A stretch of DNA of 64,000 bases, taken from Bacteroidetes bacterium SW_9_63_38 (GTDB lineage: Bacteria; Bacteroidota; Rhodothermia; Rhodothermales; Salinibacteraceae). This document shows, one piece after another, positions 52,905 through 62,282 of this stretch. The position numbers and the translations under genes are program-made. A model generated the notes under the pieces. The model worked only from the letters and a program-made list of their open reading frames with translations, was not told the origin of the DNA and made no database searches. The stretch's first letter is position 1; each line of letters starts with the position of its first letter. The DNA is taken from NCBI GenBank assembly GCA_003022435.1, contig PXUA01000002.1:34684-98683 (forward strand). The letters are read 5' to 3'.

Positions 52905-54026
52905 TCAGGGGGACTGCGGCTTCCACGCCAGATCGACCACGACGGGCCGATGGTCGGAGAGGCCCGTGGCCCCGGTCGCCGGAATGCGAGCCGCCGTCAC
53001 CTGCCACGCGGGACCGGCCAGCACGTGATCGATCTGCACGAGCGGCTGGGTGGCCGGGAAGGTGGCTCTCCATCCGCGCACGCGCCATGCGGCTCCGTTC
53101 TGCAGCCCCTGCGCGAGGTGCCGGTACGCCCACTGGTGCGGCGTGCTGTTGAAGTCGCCGACGACCAACACTGGATGGGACTCGCGCTGAATGCGGCGTC
53201 GGAGAAGCCGGGCCTGCTGAGCCCGCCGCAGGGCACCTTCGCGGTACGTCCGCAGAAACGTCGTCCAGCGCGCGAGTGAGGACCACTGCTCCGCCACCAG
53301 GGTCCACGGCCGCGCCCGCCCAATGGTGTGCAGGTGCACGTTGTACAGCACCACGGGCCGCCCCTGCCACCGAAACGCGGTGCGCGTGTATCGAGATCGC
53401 GCATCGGTGTCCCCGTCGGGCGGAAGCGGGTGAACGCTCAGGGAGTCGAGCCGCAGCCGCCCCACCACCGGCTGCTGCACCACAGTGGCTTCGGGAAGGT
53501 GCGCGGGGGGCGCGTAGCCCAGCGACGACCCGAGCAGTGGCCGGATGGACGCCGACGCACGGGTCACATCCTGCCGGTCCGTCCCCGTTCGCAGGCGCGA
53601 CTCCTGCAGGGCCAGCACGTCGGGCGCCTGCCGCTCCAAAAGCGCCAGGAGCGGCGTGCGCTGGGGGCTCGCGTCGCCGAGGCTCGGCGGCACGTTGAAC
53701 GTCATGACCCGGAGGGCGTCGTCGGCGGAAACGGACGGCCCCCACGCCGCAAGCCGCGGCCCGAACCGAACGGCGACGAGGAGAAGCAGGACCGTCCCCA
53801 CAACCACACGTCCCCATTGCCGCCGATACCCGCCCCATCCACACAGCCCGAGCGCAAGAACGGCGCCCCCCAGACTCACAAGCGGAAGTCCTACCGCAAA
53901 CAGATCCGCCCACCAGAACGACGACGGGCGGAGGAACGGTGCCGCGTAGCCGATCAGGAATCCAGCCACGAGGAGTCCCCCCAGCCCCCACCCTACCGCC
54001 GTGCATATGCGTCGAAGCGTGCTCAC
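52905..54026 (-). CDS. Endonuclease/exonuclease/phosphatase-family membrane protein
   Basis: 373 residues if started at the GTG at 54026 (VSTLRRICTAVGWGLGGLLV); the frame is open to 54296, overlapping the next gene, but that part is arginine-rich and unlikely. Three hydrophobic helices (about residues 8-110) are followed by the catalytic domain: LRVMTFNVPPS, DVLALQESRLR, VVLYNVHLHTIGR, VLVVGDFNSTPHQWAYRHL, IDHVLAGPAW and GLSDHRPVVVDLA. These hold the Asn, Glu, Asp-x-Asn and SDH residues of the EEP fold. Possible substrates are lipids or nucleic acids outside the membrane; unknown. Confidence 0.85.
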   Translation of the reverse strand: MSTLRRICTAVGWGLGGLLVAGFLIGYAAPFLRPSSFWWADLFAVGLPLVSLGGAVLALGLCGWGGYRRQWGRVVVGTVLLLLVAVRFGPRLAAWGPSVSADDALRVMTFNVPPSLGDASPQRTPLLALLERQAPDVLALQESRLRTGTDRQDVTRASASIRPLLGSSLGYAPPAHLPEATVVQQPVVGRLRLDSLSVHPLPPDGDTDARSRYTRTAFRWQGRPVVLYNVHLHTIGRARPWTLVAEQWSSLARWTTFLRTYREGALRRAQQARLLRRRIQRESHPVLVVGDFNSTPHQWAYRHLAQGLQNGAAWRVRGWRATFPATQPLVQIDHVLAGPAWQVTAARIPATGATGLSDHRPVVVDLAWKPQSP

Positions 54027-54180
54027 AATCGTTCTGAGTGATTGGCGTGCAGCATCGCAGTCCGTGGCGGCTACGACTTTGGGGGCACTTGTGCCGGATG
54101 ACTCCTCGCTTATCAGCAGGTCGGAGCGAGTCGGCCCGGCCCACGTTTCCCCCACAACGACCCTTCCGTTCCCCCCTCTC

Positions 54181-55341
54181 CTACGAGACTGTTTCCAGGA
54201 CCGGCACGTCCGGCTTCGGGACCGACGCCGGGATCGGGGCGGGCCGCCGTTGCGCCGCCGCCTCAATCTCCCGCACGAACTGCTCGCGCGCCGCACGCAC
54301 CCATCGGCGGAAGGGCGCCGCGTCGACAGCCCGACGCGTCCGGAAACGCTGCAGCCGGCTCAGGTCGAACGTTGTACTCCGAATGCCGGCCCGGGCGCGG
54401 ACCGTGTCGAACGCGTTGCAGAACTGCTCGAAGTGGCCCTCGACCGGCACGACCTGCACCGGCTTTCCCAGATACATGGCCTCGGCAATCGACTCGAACC
54501 CGGCCGTGGAGACAAGCCCGCTGCACCGGGCCATGAGGCTCAGAAATTTCTTGTCGTCGAGCTGATGGAACGTGAGGGTGTCGTCGTACTCTTCGACCGG
54601 GTCGGCCGCGGGGCGGTCCCAGAAGCAGTGCACACGCACCTCCGGGTGGGCCTCGTGCCAGCGTACGATCTGCTCGGCGTACCCGCTGTTCAGGACGTAC
54701 GCCAGAAAGAACGGGGCCGAGCGCCCGGTGGGCTGCCGGAACAGCGCGTCGCGCAGCAGGGGCGGCAGCACGACGAGGTCGCGGGCGCGCCGGTCGGGGG
54801 CCGGATAGAGGGACAGGGCGAGGCGTCGATCGGCCCCCCAGGCCGTCACCGCCGCAAACGTGCGGGTGGCCCATCGCTGGAGCCACCGCCCCGGCGGAAA
54901 GCGGTAGTCCGGATGGTGAAACATGTACTGGTGTGCCACCGCCACCACCGGCACGTCCGGGCGGGCCCGCAGGGCGTACACCCCGGCCAGCGGCTCGAAG
55001 AAATTCACGATTACGTCCGGATCGTGCCGGTCCACCGCGGCCTCGATGGTGGAGAGGCTGTCGAGAAACGACGGGGTTCGCGTCAGCTCGTGCGCCAGGG
55101 TCGTGCCCAACCGCACCGACCGGTCGTCCCCGTCGGCGACAAAGCTCGGGCTGTCGGCGTACGTGACGGAGGCCTCAAACGCCCCTTCGAAAAACGACGG
55201 GACGGCCCGACGCTCGCTCTGCCCCACAATCACCTCCGCGACGCGATGGCCCTCCCGCCCCAGCATCCGACGCAGGGCCATGGCCTGGGTCAGGTGCCCC
55301 CGACCTTCCCCCTGTACGATGAAGAGACAACGCAGGGACAT
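54181..55341 (-). CDS. Glycosyltransferase, GT-B fold (MurG/GT28-like)
   Basis: 386 residues from MSLRCLFIVQGEGRGHLTQAMALRRML (ATG at 55341); the frame extends to 55449, but GEGRGHLTQA is the N-terminal glycine-loop motif. DVIVNFFEPLAGVYAL and VVAVAHQYMFHHPDYRFPP follow. The C-terminal donor site has MARCSGLVSTAGFESIAEAMYLGKPVQVVPVEGHFEQFCNA, typical of GT28/MGT-like enzymes (GxE-S/A and H-x-E-Q). Substrate unknown. The endonuclease-family gene follows on the same strand. Confidence 0.87.
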   Translation of the reverse strand: MSLRCLFIVQGEGRGHLTQAMALRRMLGREGHRVAEVIVGQSERRAVPSFFEGAFEASVTYADSPSFVADGDDRSVRLGTTLAHELTRTPSFLDSLSTIEAAVDRHDPDVIVNFFEPLAGVYALRARPDVPVVAVAHQYMFHHPDYRFPPGRWLQRWATRTFAAVTAWGADRRLALSLYPAPDRRARDLVVLPPLLRDALFRQPTGRSAPFFLAYVLNSGYAEQIVRWHEAHPEVRVHCFWDRPAADPVEEYDDTLTFHQLDDKKFLSLMARCSGLVSTAGFESIAEAMYLGKPVQVVPVEGHFEQFCNAFDTVRARAGIRSTTFDLSRLQRFRTRRAVDAAPFRRWVRAAREQFVREIEAAAQRRPAPIPASVPKPDVPVLETVS

Positions 55342-55498
55342 GCGTTCTCGATCACGTGCAGCAGTGTACGAACCGGCGCCGTTCTCGCACCGATTGCACA
55401 ACGTACAAAAAGCGCACGGGATCTGCAGAACGGAATGAGGCCCATCCACAGATCACATCTTGCCGTCCGCCCCCCGGACGATCCGAGAACAGCGTGAC

Positions 55499-55562
55499 TG
55501 CCTCCATGCGTCCCCGCCTCCACTCAGCCCGAGCAGACCGGCCACTCAACGGCAAAATCGTC
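55499..55562. repeat. Intergenic repeat, copy C (diverged)
   Basis: ACTGCCTCCATGCGTCCCCG and CTCAACGGCAAAATCGTCTC match copies A (33323) and B (37007) at shared words (TGCCTCCATGC, AACGGCAA). The remainder of the 360-bp gap has no gene. Confidence 0.45.
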
Positions 55563-55700
55563 TCCCACGCCTTCGGACATCTCCCAACAGGCACTCGCTC
55601 CCCCCAGCAATCGCATCTTGCACATCCGCCCATTCTTCCGAGCTCGGACCACTCTCCCCTCCCCCGCGCTCCCGTGCGCCCTCTCAGTCGTACGGTCCCG

Positions 55701-57251
55701 CTACTCCACCCGCCGTTGAGCGTCCGGCCGCGCTTGGGATTCAAAGAGCCCAAGCCCCGGATACTCGCTCCCGCCCTGCCCGAGGTAGGACCAGGAGCGC
55801 GCCCAGTTGTCGGTGGCCGAGAAGGCCCCGACGTAGTCGACAGGGGCAAAAAACCCATCCGTCGGGGGCATCGCCTCCTCGACGCGCAGCGCCTCCGACG
55901 TGGGGCGCGGGTTGAGGTGTTGCAGAAACCCGCGCGGGCTGCGCTGAAGGGTCCGGACCGGTGCGTCCGTCGTCCGCGCATTCTGCCGGGCAAGAGACTG
56001 AGAGACACGTCGGGGCAGCGCTGCGTCGCTCAGACCCAGTTGCTCAGCGGCCGCCTTCCCCACAGGCCCGTACTTCGTATTGGCCACCAGACGCCGGGCC
56101 GGACCGCCCCCATCGGCCCGCCCACCGATCCGACCGAGCAAGTTGCCCCTGAGTTGTAAGGTTCCTTCTTGGAACCGCGCCCAGCTGTCGCCGACCTCCG
56201 GGTCGAGGTGATTTTCAACCCGAACCAGCGCGCCGGGGAAATCGACGAACAGGGAGTTGTAGTACGCCCCGGCGAAGTTGTCGCGGAGATTGAGGGCCGT
56301 GCTCCCGGTGCCGTTCCGGCCCGACCCCACGTAGGTCACGTTGTACAACTGTGGGGTCGAGAACGGCCGGCTGTCCTCCCCGCCGTACTCAGCCTCGCCG
56401 CCGTCGTGCTCCCCGGCGTGGTCGGCGTAGTAGCGGTTCTGCACGCCGAGCCAGAACTGCCCGCGGCCGCTGTAGCCCTGGTCGATGTCGTAGTTGTCGT
56501 CCCCCACAAAGGCCGTCACGAGATGTGTGGCGTCCACCGTGCCCCCGAAAAACTCGATGCCGTCGTCCTTGTTGCCGACCACCTCCACGTACTCGACAGT
56601 CGTACCGCGCCCGACGCCCGCGAGCGTCAATCCGTTGATTTCCTCATCCTCCTCCAGCACCGTGCCGCCGTGTCGAATGGACACGTAGCGGAGTACGCCG
56701 GAGTTGTCGTGCGGATCATTTCCCCCGTAGACGTTGCGGAACGAGTTGGGCGGAATGCCCTCCACGTCATGCACACCCGCTTCCGGGTTGATGGGCGCCC
56801 GCCCCAGCACGATCACCCCGCCCCAGCCGCCGCGAAAGTACCGGGACCGGTCCTCGGTCGTCGTGAGATCGTCCTTTAGGCTCGTAAAGATGATGGGCCG
56901 CCGGGCCGTGCCCTCCGCGAAGATTGTGCCGCCCCGCGCCACGACGAGGGCACTCGCGTCGGCCCCCGTCCCAGGGTCGCCCTTCACCACCGTCCCGGGC
57001 TCAATGCGCAGCGTCTGCCCCTCGTCCACAAACACGAGGTCGTCGAGCACCCAGAGATAGTCGTTCGTCCAGGTGACGTCGCCCCCCTGCACCGGGTGTG
57101 CGATGCCCGCCGTACTGGTGCCGATGACGACGGCCTTCCGCCCGTTCACCGTCGTGGTATCGTAGGTCGCCGCCGACTGGGCGTGCGCCGAAAGGCTGCC
57201 GAGCCCGAGCAATGCGAGGACGAGAGCAAAAGTGCGTGCACGAAAACACAT
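55701..57251 (-). CDS. Secreted protein, possibly beta-helical, paralogue of the adjacent lipoprotein
   Basis: 516 residues with a cleavable signal peptide (FALVLALLGLGSLSAHAQS). Repeated beta-rich turns: QTLRIEPGTVVKGDPGTGADASALVVARGGTIFAEGTARRPIIFTS, FRGGWGGVIVLGRAPIN, LRYVSIRHGG, INGLTLAGVGRGTTVEYVEVVGNKDDGIEFFGG, DATHLVTAFVGDDNYDIDQGYSGRGQFWLGV. The lipoprotein at 57694 shares every one of these blocks. Extended Gly/Asn-rich repeats suggest a right-handed beta-helix. Function unknown; the position downstream of a TonB-dependent receptor suggests surface ligand binding or processing. Confidence 0.82.
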   Translation of the reverse strand: MCFRARTFALVLALLGLGSLSAHAQSAATYDTTTVNGRKAVVIGTSTAGIAHPVQGGDVTWTNDYLWVLDDLVFVDEGQTLRIEPGTVVKGDPGTGADASALVVARGGTIFAEGTARRPIIFTSLKDDLTTTEDRSRYFRGGWGGVIVLGRAPINPEAGVHDVEGIPPNSFRNVYGGNDPHDNSGVLRYVSIRHGGTVLEEDEEINGLTLAGVGRGTTVEYVEVVGNKDDGIEFFGGTVDATHLVTAFVGDDNYDIDQGYSGRGQFWLGVQNRYYADHAGEHDGGEAEYGGEDSRPFSTPQLYNVTYVGSGRNGTGSTALNLRDNFAGAYYNSLFVDFPGALVRVENHLDPEVGDSWARFQEGTLQLRGNLLGRIGGRADGGGPARRLVANTKYGPVGKAAAEQLGLSDAALPRRVSQSLARQNARTTDAPVRTLQRSPRGFLQHLNPRPTSEALRVEEAMPPTDGFFAPVDYVGAFSATDNWARSWSYLGQGGSEYPGLGLFESQARPDAQRRVE

Positions 57252-57548
57252 AGATCTGCAAATGGACGATCAAACAGTCAGCGAGAAGTGTGTCCTCGGC
57301 CCCCGGACACGGATGAGACTACCGATCCGCGAGAACGCACGGAAACCATGTCCGCTGGAAAAGAGATCTCAGATCGGTTCGATCCAGATCGGTGGAAACG
57401 TATTCACGGGTCGGCAGGGGGCCGCGAGGCCGTTCTTGCTTCGCCTCTCTCCCCTCGATCTCTCGTGCATTGGCACCCTCGTCGCCCCGGAACGGGTTCG
57501 AACAGACTGTGAAAGCTGCCGCCGATTGCGGAATGATAATGCTTTCCA

Positions 57549-57576
57549 AACGGTTGCATAACCGTTTGCAAACGGT
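57549..57576. promoter_or_regulatory. Overlapping palindromes, operator-like
   Basis: AACGGTT-gcat-AACCGTT (57549-57566) overlaps the perfect 16-bp palindrome ACCGTTTGCAAACGGT (57561-57576). The palindrome form, with a central GC, resembles LacI-family operators. It lies about 300 bp upstream of the secreted-protein start at 57251 and just downstream of a terminator, as expected for a separate regulated promoter. Confidence 0.5.
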
Positions 57577-57610
57577 CGGTTTACACAAATCCGCAGACCG
57601 TTTCCCCAAC

Positions 57611-57648
57611 AAAAAAACCGGACGCCCCGATCGAATCGGGACGCCCGG
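57611..57648 (-). terminator. Rho-independent terminator of the lipoprotein gene
   Basis: On the minus strand, a 14-bp imperfect stem (CCGGGCGTCCCGAT pairing with its partner around a TCG loop) is followed by seven T. It lies about 45 bp after the lipoprotein stop at 57694. Confidence 0.75.
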
Positions 57649-57693
57649 CATGAAAGTGCTCCGGATTGATCTACGAATGCTCAGATCCCCGTA

Positions 57694-59223
57694 CTAACTT
57701 TCCGTGTCTTCCATGATGTCGGCAAGCGTGTTTCCATCACCGTAGTTAAAGAAGACGTTGTTGTTGAGAACAATGTCCCCCTCTTCCAGGCGCTTATTGG
57801 CACCATCATCAAGATCAACCTTAACAGCTGTACTCGGGAAGTCGGTGAAGATCGAGTTGTACCACTCGCCAGCGCCCCCATTCCGAATACGGAGCGTAGT
57901 ACCATTGCTGCTGATTCCGGAACTATTCCCTGTTCCAATGAAGGTCGCATTGGAAATTACCGGATCAGAAAACTCCTCCGCGTTCTCATCGGTCGTGGAG
58001 TCGAAGCCATCGAGTTCACCGGCGCGGTTTCCATCGTCAGAACCCTGGATCGCAAACCAGTACTGTCCCGTCCCACGGTAGCCAGTATCCCAATCAAAGG
58101 AATCGTCGCCGCAGAACGCCGCGACGAGGTGGTCGGCGTGCGGTTTTCCGCCGAACCACTCGATGCCGTCGTCACCATTGGCAAACACCTCGATGTGATT
58201 GACCGTCGTCCCACTTCCGATCCCACCCAGGGTGAGACCGTTAATCTCGTCGCCCGAAACCCCGCTGATCGAGAAGCCGCCGTGGCGAATCGAAATATAC
58301 TCGAGCGTACCGGAGCTTTCATCCGGGCTGGCACCACCAAATTCGGCATCCTCAGAAGCCGGGATCCCCTCGATCTGCACCTGTGTCCCTTCCGAGATCG
58401 GCGCTTCTCCGAGCACGATGAGACCGCCCCAGAAGCCTCGATCAGTGGGACCGAGATCGCTCTGATCACTGAGGTTGTCCTGTTCAGCGGTGAAGATAAT
58501 GGGCTCACTCGCGGTGCCGGACGCGGTAATCTCTCCGCCCTGCTTGACGATAAGGGCACTCGCCCCCTCATCAGTGGAGATACTTGGATTGTTGTCGCTG
58601 TCGTTGCGGCCTTTGATGACCGTTCCCGGTTTAATCTCGAGGGATCCGCCCGCCTCCACAAAGATGAGACCGTCGAGGATAATCGTCTCATCGGAGGCCC
58701 ACGTCTCACTACCCGAGATGTCGTCCGTGACCACCCTCTGGGTATTTGCTGTGGTCGTCGTACTATTCGACCCCGACCCCGACGTGTATCCGTGGCTGGA
58801 GAGCTTCGTCCAGTCCTTCGTCCACCGCGAGCCTGCGCTCGGGTCGAAGGCGCCCACATAGCTCGCATCATTGATGTCGCTGAGATCGACCCCCATTCCC
58901 GTGTAGTTGTCACGAACAGTTTCCGACGTGTTTTCAAAATCTGCCCTCGCTCGGGGCGACAGCGGATTCGGACTCGGCGTCGGGTTCAAGTTCCCGTTCT
59001 GTCCACGGTCAATTCCCTGGAGGTTTGGGTCCGTGAACTCATTGTTGCTCTCGATAAGGGTGACCCTATTGTCAAAGTCTGCCTGTGTAGGACCGTCGTC
59101 GTTCCCGTTGCTGCCATTGTCGCCGTTGCTACCCCCGGAGTCACAGGCCGTGGCAAAGACCAGAATCGGGACAAGCAGCAGCACCGGAAGCCAGTGCAAA
59201 CGAGTATTCGCAAGCGTATTCAT
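57694..59223 (-). CDS. Surface lipoprotein, possibly beta-helical, TonB-receptor partner
   Basis: 509 residues. A lipoprotein signal ends at Cys27 (VFATACDSGG), followed by a disordered Gly/Asn/Asp linker and a short segment with NFENTSETVRDNYTG-like character (ADFENTSETVRDNYTGMGVD). The body shares the block order of the secreted paralogue downstream: SLEIKPGTVIKGRNDSD, GFWGGLIVLGEAPIS, LEYISIRHGGFSISG, INGLTLGGIGSGTTVNHIEVFANGDDGIEWFGG and FCGDDSFDWDTGYRGTGQYWFAIQ. It follows the receptor gene by 173 bp on the same strand. Likely a ligand-capture lipoprotein; the ligand is unknown. Confidence 0.85.
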   Translation of the reverse strand: MNTLANTRLHWLPVLLLVPILVFATACDSGGSNGDNGSNGNDDGPTQADFDNRVTLIESNNEFTDPNLQGIDRGQNGNLNPTPSPNPLSPRARADFENTSETVRDNYTGMGVDLSDINDASYVGAFDPSAGSRWTKDWTKLSSHGYTSGSGSNSTTTTANTQRVVTDDISGSETWASDETIILDGLIFVEAGGSLEIKPGTVIKGRNDSDNNPSISTDEGASALIVKQGGEITASGTASEPIIFTAEQDNLSDQSDLGPTDRGFWGGLIVLGEAPISEGTQVQIEGIPASEDAEFGGASPDESSGTLEYISIRHGGFSISGVSGDEINGLTLGGIGSGTTVNHIEVFANGDDGIEWFGGKPHADHLVAAFCGDDSFDWDTGYRGTGQYWFAIQGSDDGNRAGELDGFDSTTDENAEEFSDPVISNATFIGTGNSSGISSNGTTLRIRNGGAGEWYNSIFTDFPSTAVKVDLDDGANKRLEEGDIVLNNNVFFNYGDGNTLADIMEDTES

Positions 59224-59298
59224 AGTGTGTTAGTCTGCTTGAGTAATCAGAGTGATGAGGCGGAGGAGTCATAATTCCATAACATTCCCCCAGAATGA

Positions 59299-59382
59299 CG
59301 AAAGCAGGTCGCAAAGGGCCTGCTTTCGCGTCGTCGAAACCGTCGTCTTCTTTCTTCAGTGCGGGAAAGATTCCCGCACTGA
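59299..59382. other. Two hairpins between receptor and lipoprotein genes
   Basis: CGAAAGCAGG and CCTGCTTTCG pair around a 10-base loop (59299-59328). TCAGTGCGGGAA and TTCCCGCACTGA pair around a 3-base loop (59356-59382, 12-bp perfect stem). Neither is followed by a clear T run, so they look like processing or attenuation structures in a polycistronic transcript rather than full terminators. Confidence 0.55.
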
Positions 59383-59396
59383 GTGTTGTCGAACTG

Positions 59397-62282
59397 TCAG
59401 TTGATGCTGTAGCTCAAGCCGAGTTTGAATGAGCGCCCGAGGCTGTGCCGCTGGTAAGCAACCTCCTCTCCCCTGAAGCTATAGGTTTCTTCAGCTTTAC
59501 TATCGAGCAGGTTTTCGGCTTCCACCTCAATTTTCCAGTGGTCCAGCAGGGATTGAGACACGGACGCGGTTAGTTCGGGACGGGGCTGCGTGAATACATC
59601 GGGAGTGCTGCCGCTGGATACGACGGATAGCCGCTCGCCGAAGACACTGTAGAAGAGGCTGGCTGTAGTCCCACTCTCCGGGTTGTTATACTGGAGATTC
59701 AGACTTACGAGAAACGGCGACTGTCCCTGCAAGTCGCGTGTTGAGGGTTCGTTGTTCACTTGTCGGAAGAACAGCTCCCCCTGCACGCAATCATCCGGGT
59801 CGTCTTCCGCAAACTCTACACACGGTACATCAATCTCTGAACGAGTCAGGGATAGGTTTCCTCCAACAGTAAAGTTGCGAAGCGTCCCACTCAGTCTATC
59901 GAGCCGAGCCCGCGCCTCGAATTCCGCTCCGAACACCGTAGCACTCGGGACATTTTTCCAGGTCGCCTGCGATCCCGTGTTCGAAGAGGTCGAGATGAAG
60001 GCCTTCTCAATCGGATCGTCCATTTCCTTGTAGTACGCACTTGCCGCGAGTACTTCCCCCGGATTGGGAAACCATTCCCATCGCAGATCCAGGTTGGAAA
60101 TCAGCGTGCGCTGAAGATCGGGATTCCCTGTATTAATCGTTCCCTGTATGAATGCAAAACTTGAGTAGGGGGCGATTTCTCGGAACGTCGGTCGGGCAAG
60201 AGTTCGACTGGCCGCTGCCCGGAGGTTCATGTTCTCAGTCAGACTGTACACCAGATTCAGAGACGGCAGGAGATCGACCTCGGTGATGCTTCCCTGATCG
60301 TTTGAAGAAGCTTCGACCGATAGATCCGTCGTCTCAAGCCGGATGCCCCCAATTGCTCGCAGCTTCTCCGTCACTGGGACATCAGCCATCACGTACCCGG
60401 CCCCAATCGTTCTCTCCCCAGTGTAGCTGCTCGTATTCGGGGTCTCGTCGGCAAGCGTGAGGCCCACAATGTCGTTCCCGCTGGCGTCTTCCGTACCGAC
60501 AACCCCGAAGTTTTCGTCCGAGAAAAACGAGTCCTCATCACCGGTGAAATTGATCTGCGCCTCACTGTCCGGGCGCCGGTAGGAGAAGAAGCGTTCCGAA
60601 AAGTCTCGATTTGCGTACTCGACACTTCCTCCGACTTTGATCTCTGAATCACGATCAAAAACAGTGACCGGAACAGTCACGTCCAGCTTCCCCGAATACT
60701 GGTCCTCACTCAGGTCTCGGAAGAGTCGAGACGGTTCTCTCAGCCCCTGATCGAACGCATCCGGTGAAAAGCCCTCCCGATCAATGGACGCGAAAAACCG
60801 ACGGTCCGGCTCCTGCTGGCTCGTCGTAGAGTAGGCTGCATTCCACTTCACCTTGATGTCCGCGGCATCTTTGAGCAGGCTTTCGCCGTTCAGGTTCAGC
60901 GACAACACATCACGTTCCTTAAAAAACAGTGATCGGTTTCTCAGCACATCGTCCCGACTGGCCTCTCCCGGCCATGCCCCCTGCTGAAATCGAGTCACAG
61001 TTTCTCCTTTGTGTGTATATAGTGCGTTGAGTCCAAATTCGTGATTGGGCGTAAGCTTGTAGGTGAGGTTCGCAATCCCCCCCAGTGAGGACTCAATCGT
61101 TGATTTTCGATCCTGAAGATCAATAATGGGTTGGAGTCCACCACCACTTCCTCGCTCGAATCGGCCTGTCGATCCGTTCTCGTAAAAGGAGGCTTTCCGG
61201 TCGAGCGTAGCCGCGACCACGTACCCCAAGGGCCGTCCTCCGACCTCGCTCTGATTTCCCAGCGATACCGAGTACCCTTGATTCACGGGAGGAGACCCCG
61301 ACTGCGGCCCCATCTCCCCACCGAAAGCCTCCGTCAACTGATTCCGACTGCTGTTAAACTCGTTCCGCGACATCTGCCCCACCGAGGAGGGGATCGAAAG
61401 CCCATTGTCCGAGAACCCCAAGAAGTTCACGTTGCCTGAACTGTGATTGATAAACCCATCCTCAAACTGCACTCGAGGATTAATCGTCGTCGATGCCGAA
61501 GCCGAAAACGTAAACTCCTTGGGAAAGCTCTTCGTCGTCACATCGACGAGTCCTCCACTAAAATCCCCGGGCTGATCCGGCGTGAAGGTCTTCACAGTTT
61601 TGACGTTTGACAACAGACTCGACGGAAAGAGATCGAGTGGCGTGGACTGACCGTCGGGATCTGCACTCGGGAGGTCAACCCCGTTCAGCAGCGTTTTCGA
61701 GTACCGCCCCCCCAGTCCTCGAACAACCACGTACTTTCCTTCGACGACCGAAGCCCCCGTGACCTGCTTCATAGCAGAAGCAGCCGTCCCCGCGCCCGCT
61801 GCACTCATCGCCTCGGCACTAATCGCGTTGCTCACGGAAGCCGCCTTCGCCCGATCCTTGAGCATGCCCGCCTCTGTGTCCCGAGCGGCCTGCGCCTGCA
61901 CCACCACCTCTTCCATCTGCGCCGTCTCCTCGGCCAACGTGACATCGAGCGTCGTCGTCTCGCCCGGCTTCACCGTCACGCCGCTGACCGTCTTGTCCTG
62001 AAAGCCGACGAACGAAAACAGCACCTTGTATGTCCCCGGGTCCAGGTCTTTCAGCCGGTAGCGCCCCTTCAGGTCGGTGGTCGTGCCGGTGGTCGTGCCC
62101 TCGATGGAGACGTTGGCCCCCGGGAGCGACTCGCCGTTGTTCTTATCGACGACGACGCCCGAAATCGCCCCCGCCTCCGTCGACGCGTCCTGGGCACGCG
62201 TCGGCGGTGCGGCGACCCCAAAACCAAGCAAAATGACAAACAACAAGAGGCGCGGCCCCTCCTGCGTCCAGGCACCAGTCAT
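59397..62282 (-). CDS. TonB-dependent outer-membrane receptor with carboxypeptidase-like N-domain
   Basis: 961 residues from MTGAWTQEGPRLLLFVILLG (ATG at 62282), with signal peptide. Residues about 40-125 are a CarboxypepD_reg-like beta-sandwich (ISGVVVDKNNGESLPGANVSIEGTTTG...). The plug domain has MKQVTGASVVEGKYVVVRGLGGRYSKTLLNGVDLPSADPDGQ and FSGGLVDVTTKSFPKEF. A 22-strand-type barrel follows, ending in a C-terminal aromatic-type strand (RSFKLGLSYSIN). The plug resembles receptors with a VVVRGLGGRYSxTxLNG motif. The substrate is not determined. First gene of a likely three-gene surface unit with the two secreted paralogues. Confidence 0.93.
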   Translation of the reverse strand: MTGAWTQEGPRLLLFVILLGFGVAAPPTRAQDASTEAGAISGVVVDKNNGESLPGANVSIEGTTTGTTTDLKGRYRLKDLDPGTYKVLFSFVGFQDKTVSGVTVKPGETTTLDVTLAEETAQMEEVVVQAQAARDTEAGMLKDRAKAASVSNAISAEAMSAAGAGTAASAMKQVTGASVVEGKYVVVRGLGGRYSKTLLNGVDLPSADPDGQSTPLDLFPSSLLSNVKTVKTFTPDQPGDFSGGLVDVTTKSFPKEFTFSASASTTINPRVQFEDGFINHSSGNVNFLGFSDNGLSIPSSVGQMSRNEFNSSRNQLTEAFGGEMGPQSGSPPVNQGYSVSLGNQSEVGGRPLGYVVAATLDRKASFYENGSTGRFERGSGGGLQPIIDLQDRKSTIESSLGGIANLTYKLTPNHEFGLNALYTHKGETVTRFQQGAWPGEASRDDVLRNRSLFFKERDVLSLNLNGESLLKDAADIKVKWNAAYSTTSQQEPDRRFFASIDREGFSPDAFDQGLREPSRLFRDLSEDQYSGKLDVTVPVTVFDRDSEIKVGGSVEYANRDFSERFFSYRRPDSEAQINFTGDEDSFFSDENFGVVGTEDASGNDIVGLTLADETPNTSSYTGERTIGAGYVMADVPVTEKLRAIGGIRLETTDLSVEASSNDQGSITEVDLLPSLNLVYSLTENMNLRAAASRTLARPTFREIAPYSSFAFIQGTINTGNPDLQRTLISNLDLRWEWFPNPGEVLAASAYYKEMDDPIEKAFISTSSNTGSQATWKNVPSATVFGAEFEARARLDRLSGTLRNFTVGGNLSLTRSEIDVPCVEFAEDDPDDCVQGELFFRQVNNEPSTRDLQGQSPFLVSLNLQYNNPESGTTASLFYSVFGERLSVVSSGSTPDVFTQPRPELTASVSQSLLDHWKIEVEAENLLDSKAEETYSFRGEEVAYQRHSLGRSFKLGLSYSIN

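Noticed and set aside
59356..59382. Rho-independent terminator
   Set aside because: The stem is strong, but no T run follows on either strand; kept only as a hairpin.
61140..61165. Another ACTTCCTC repeat inside the TonB receptor gene
   Set aside because: Only the eight-base core plus a few bases match; the flanking head and tail of the family are absent, and the stretch is ordinary receptor coding sequence.
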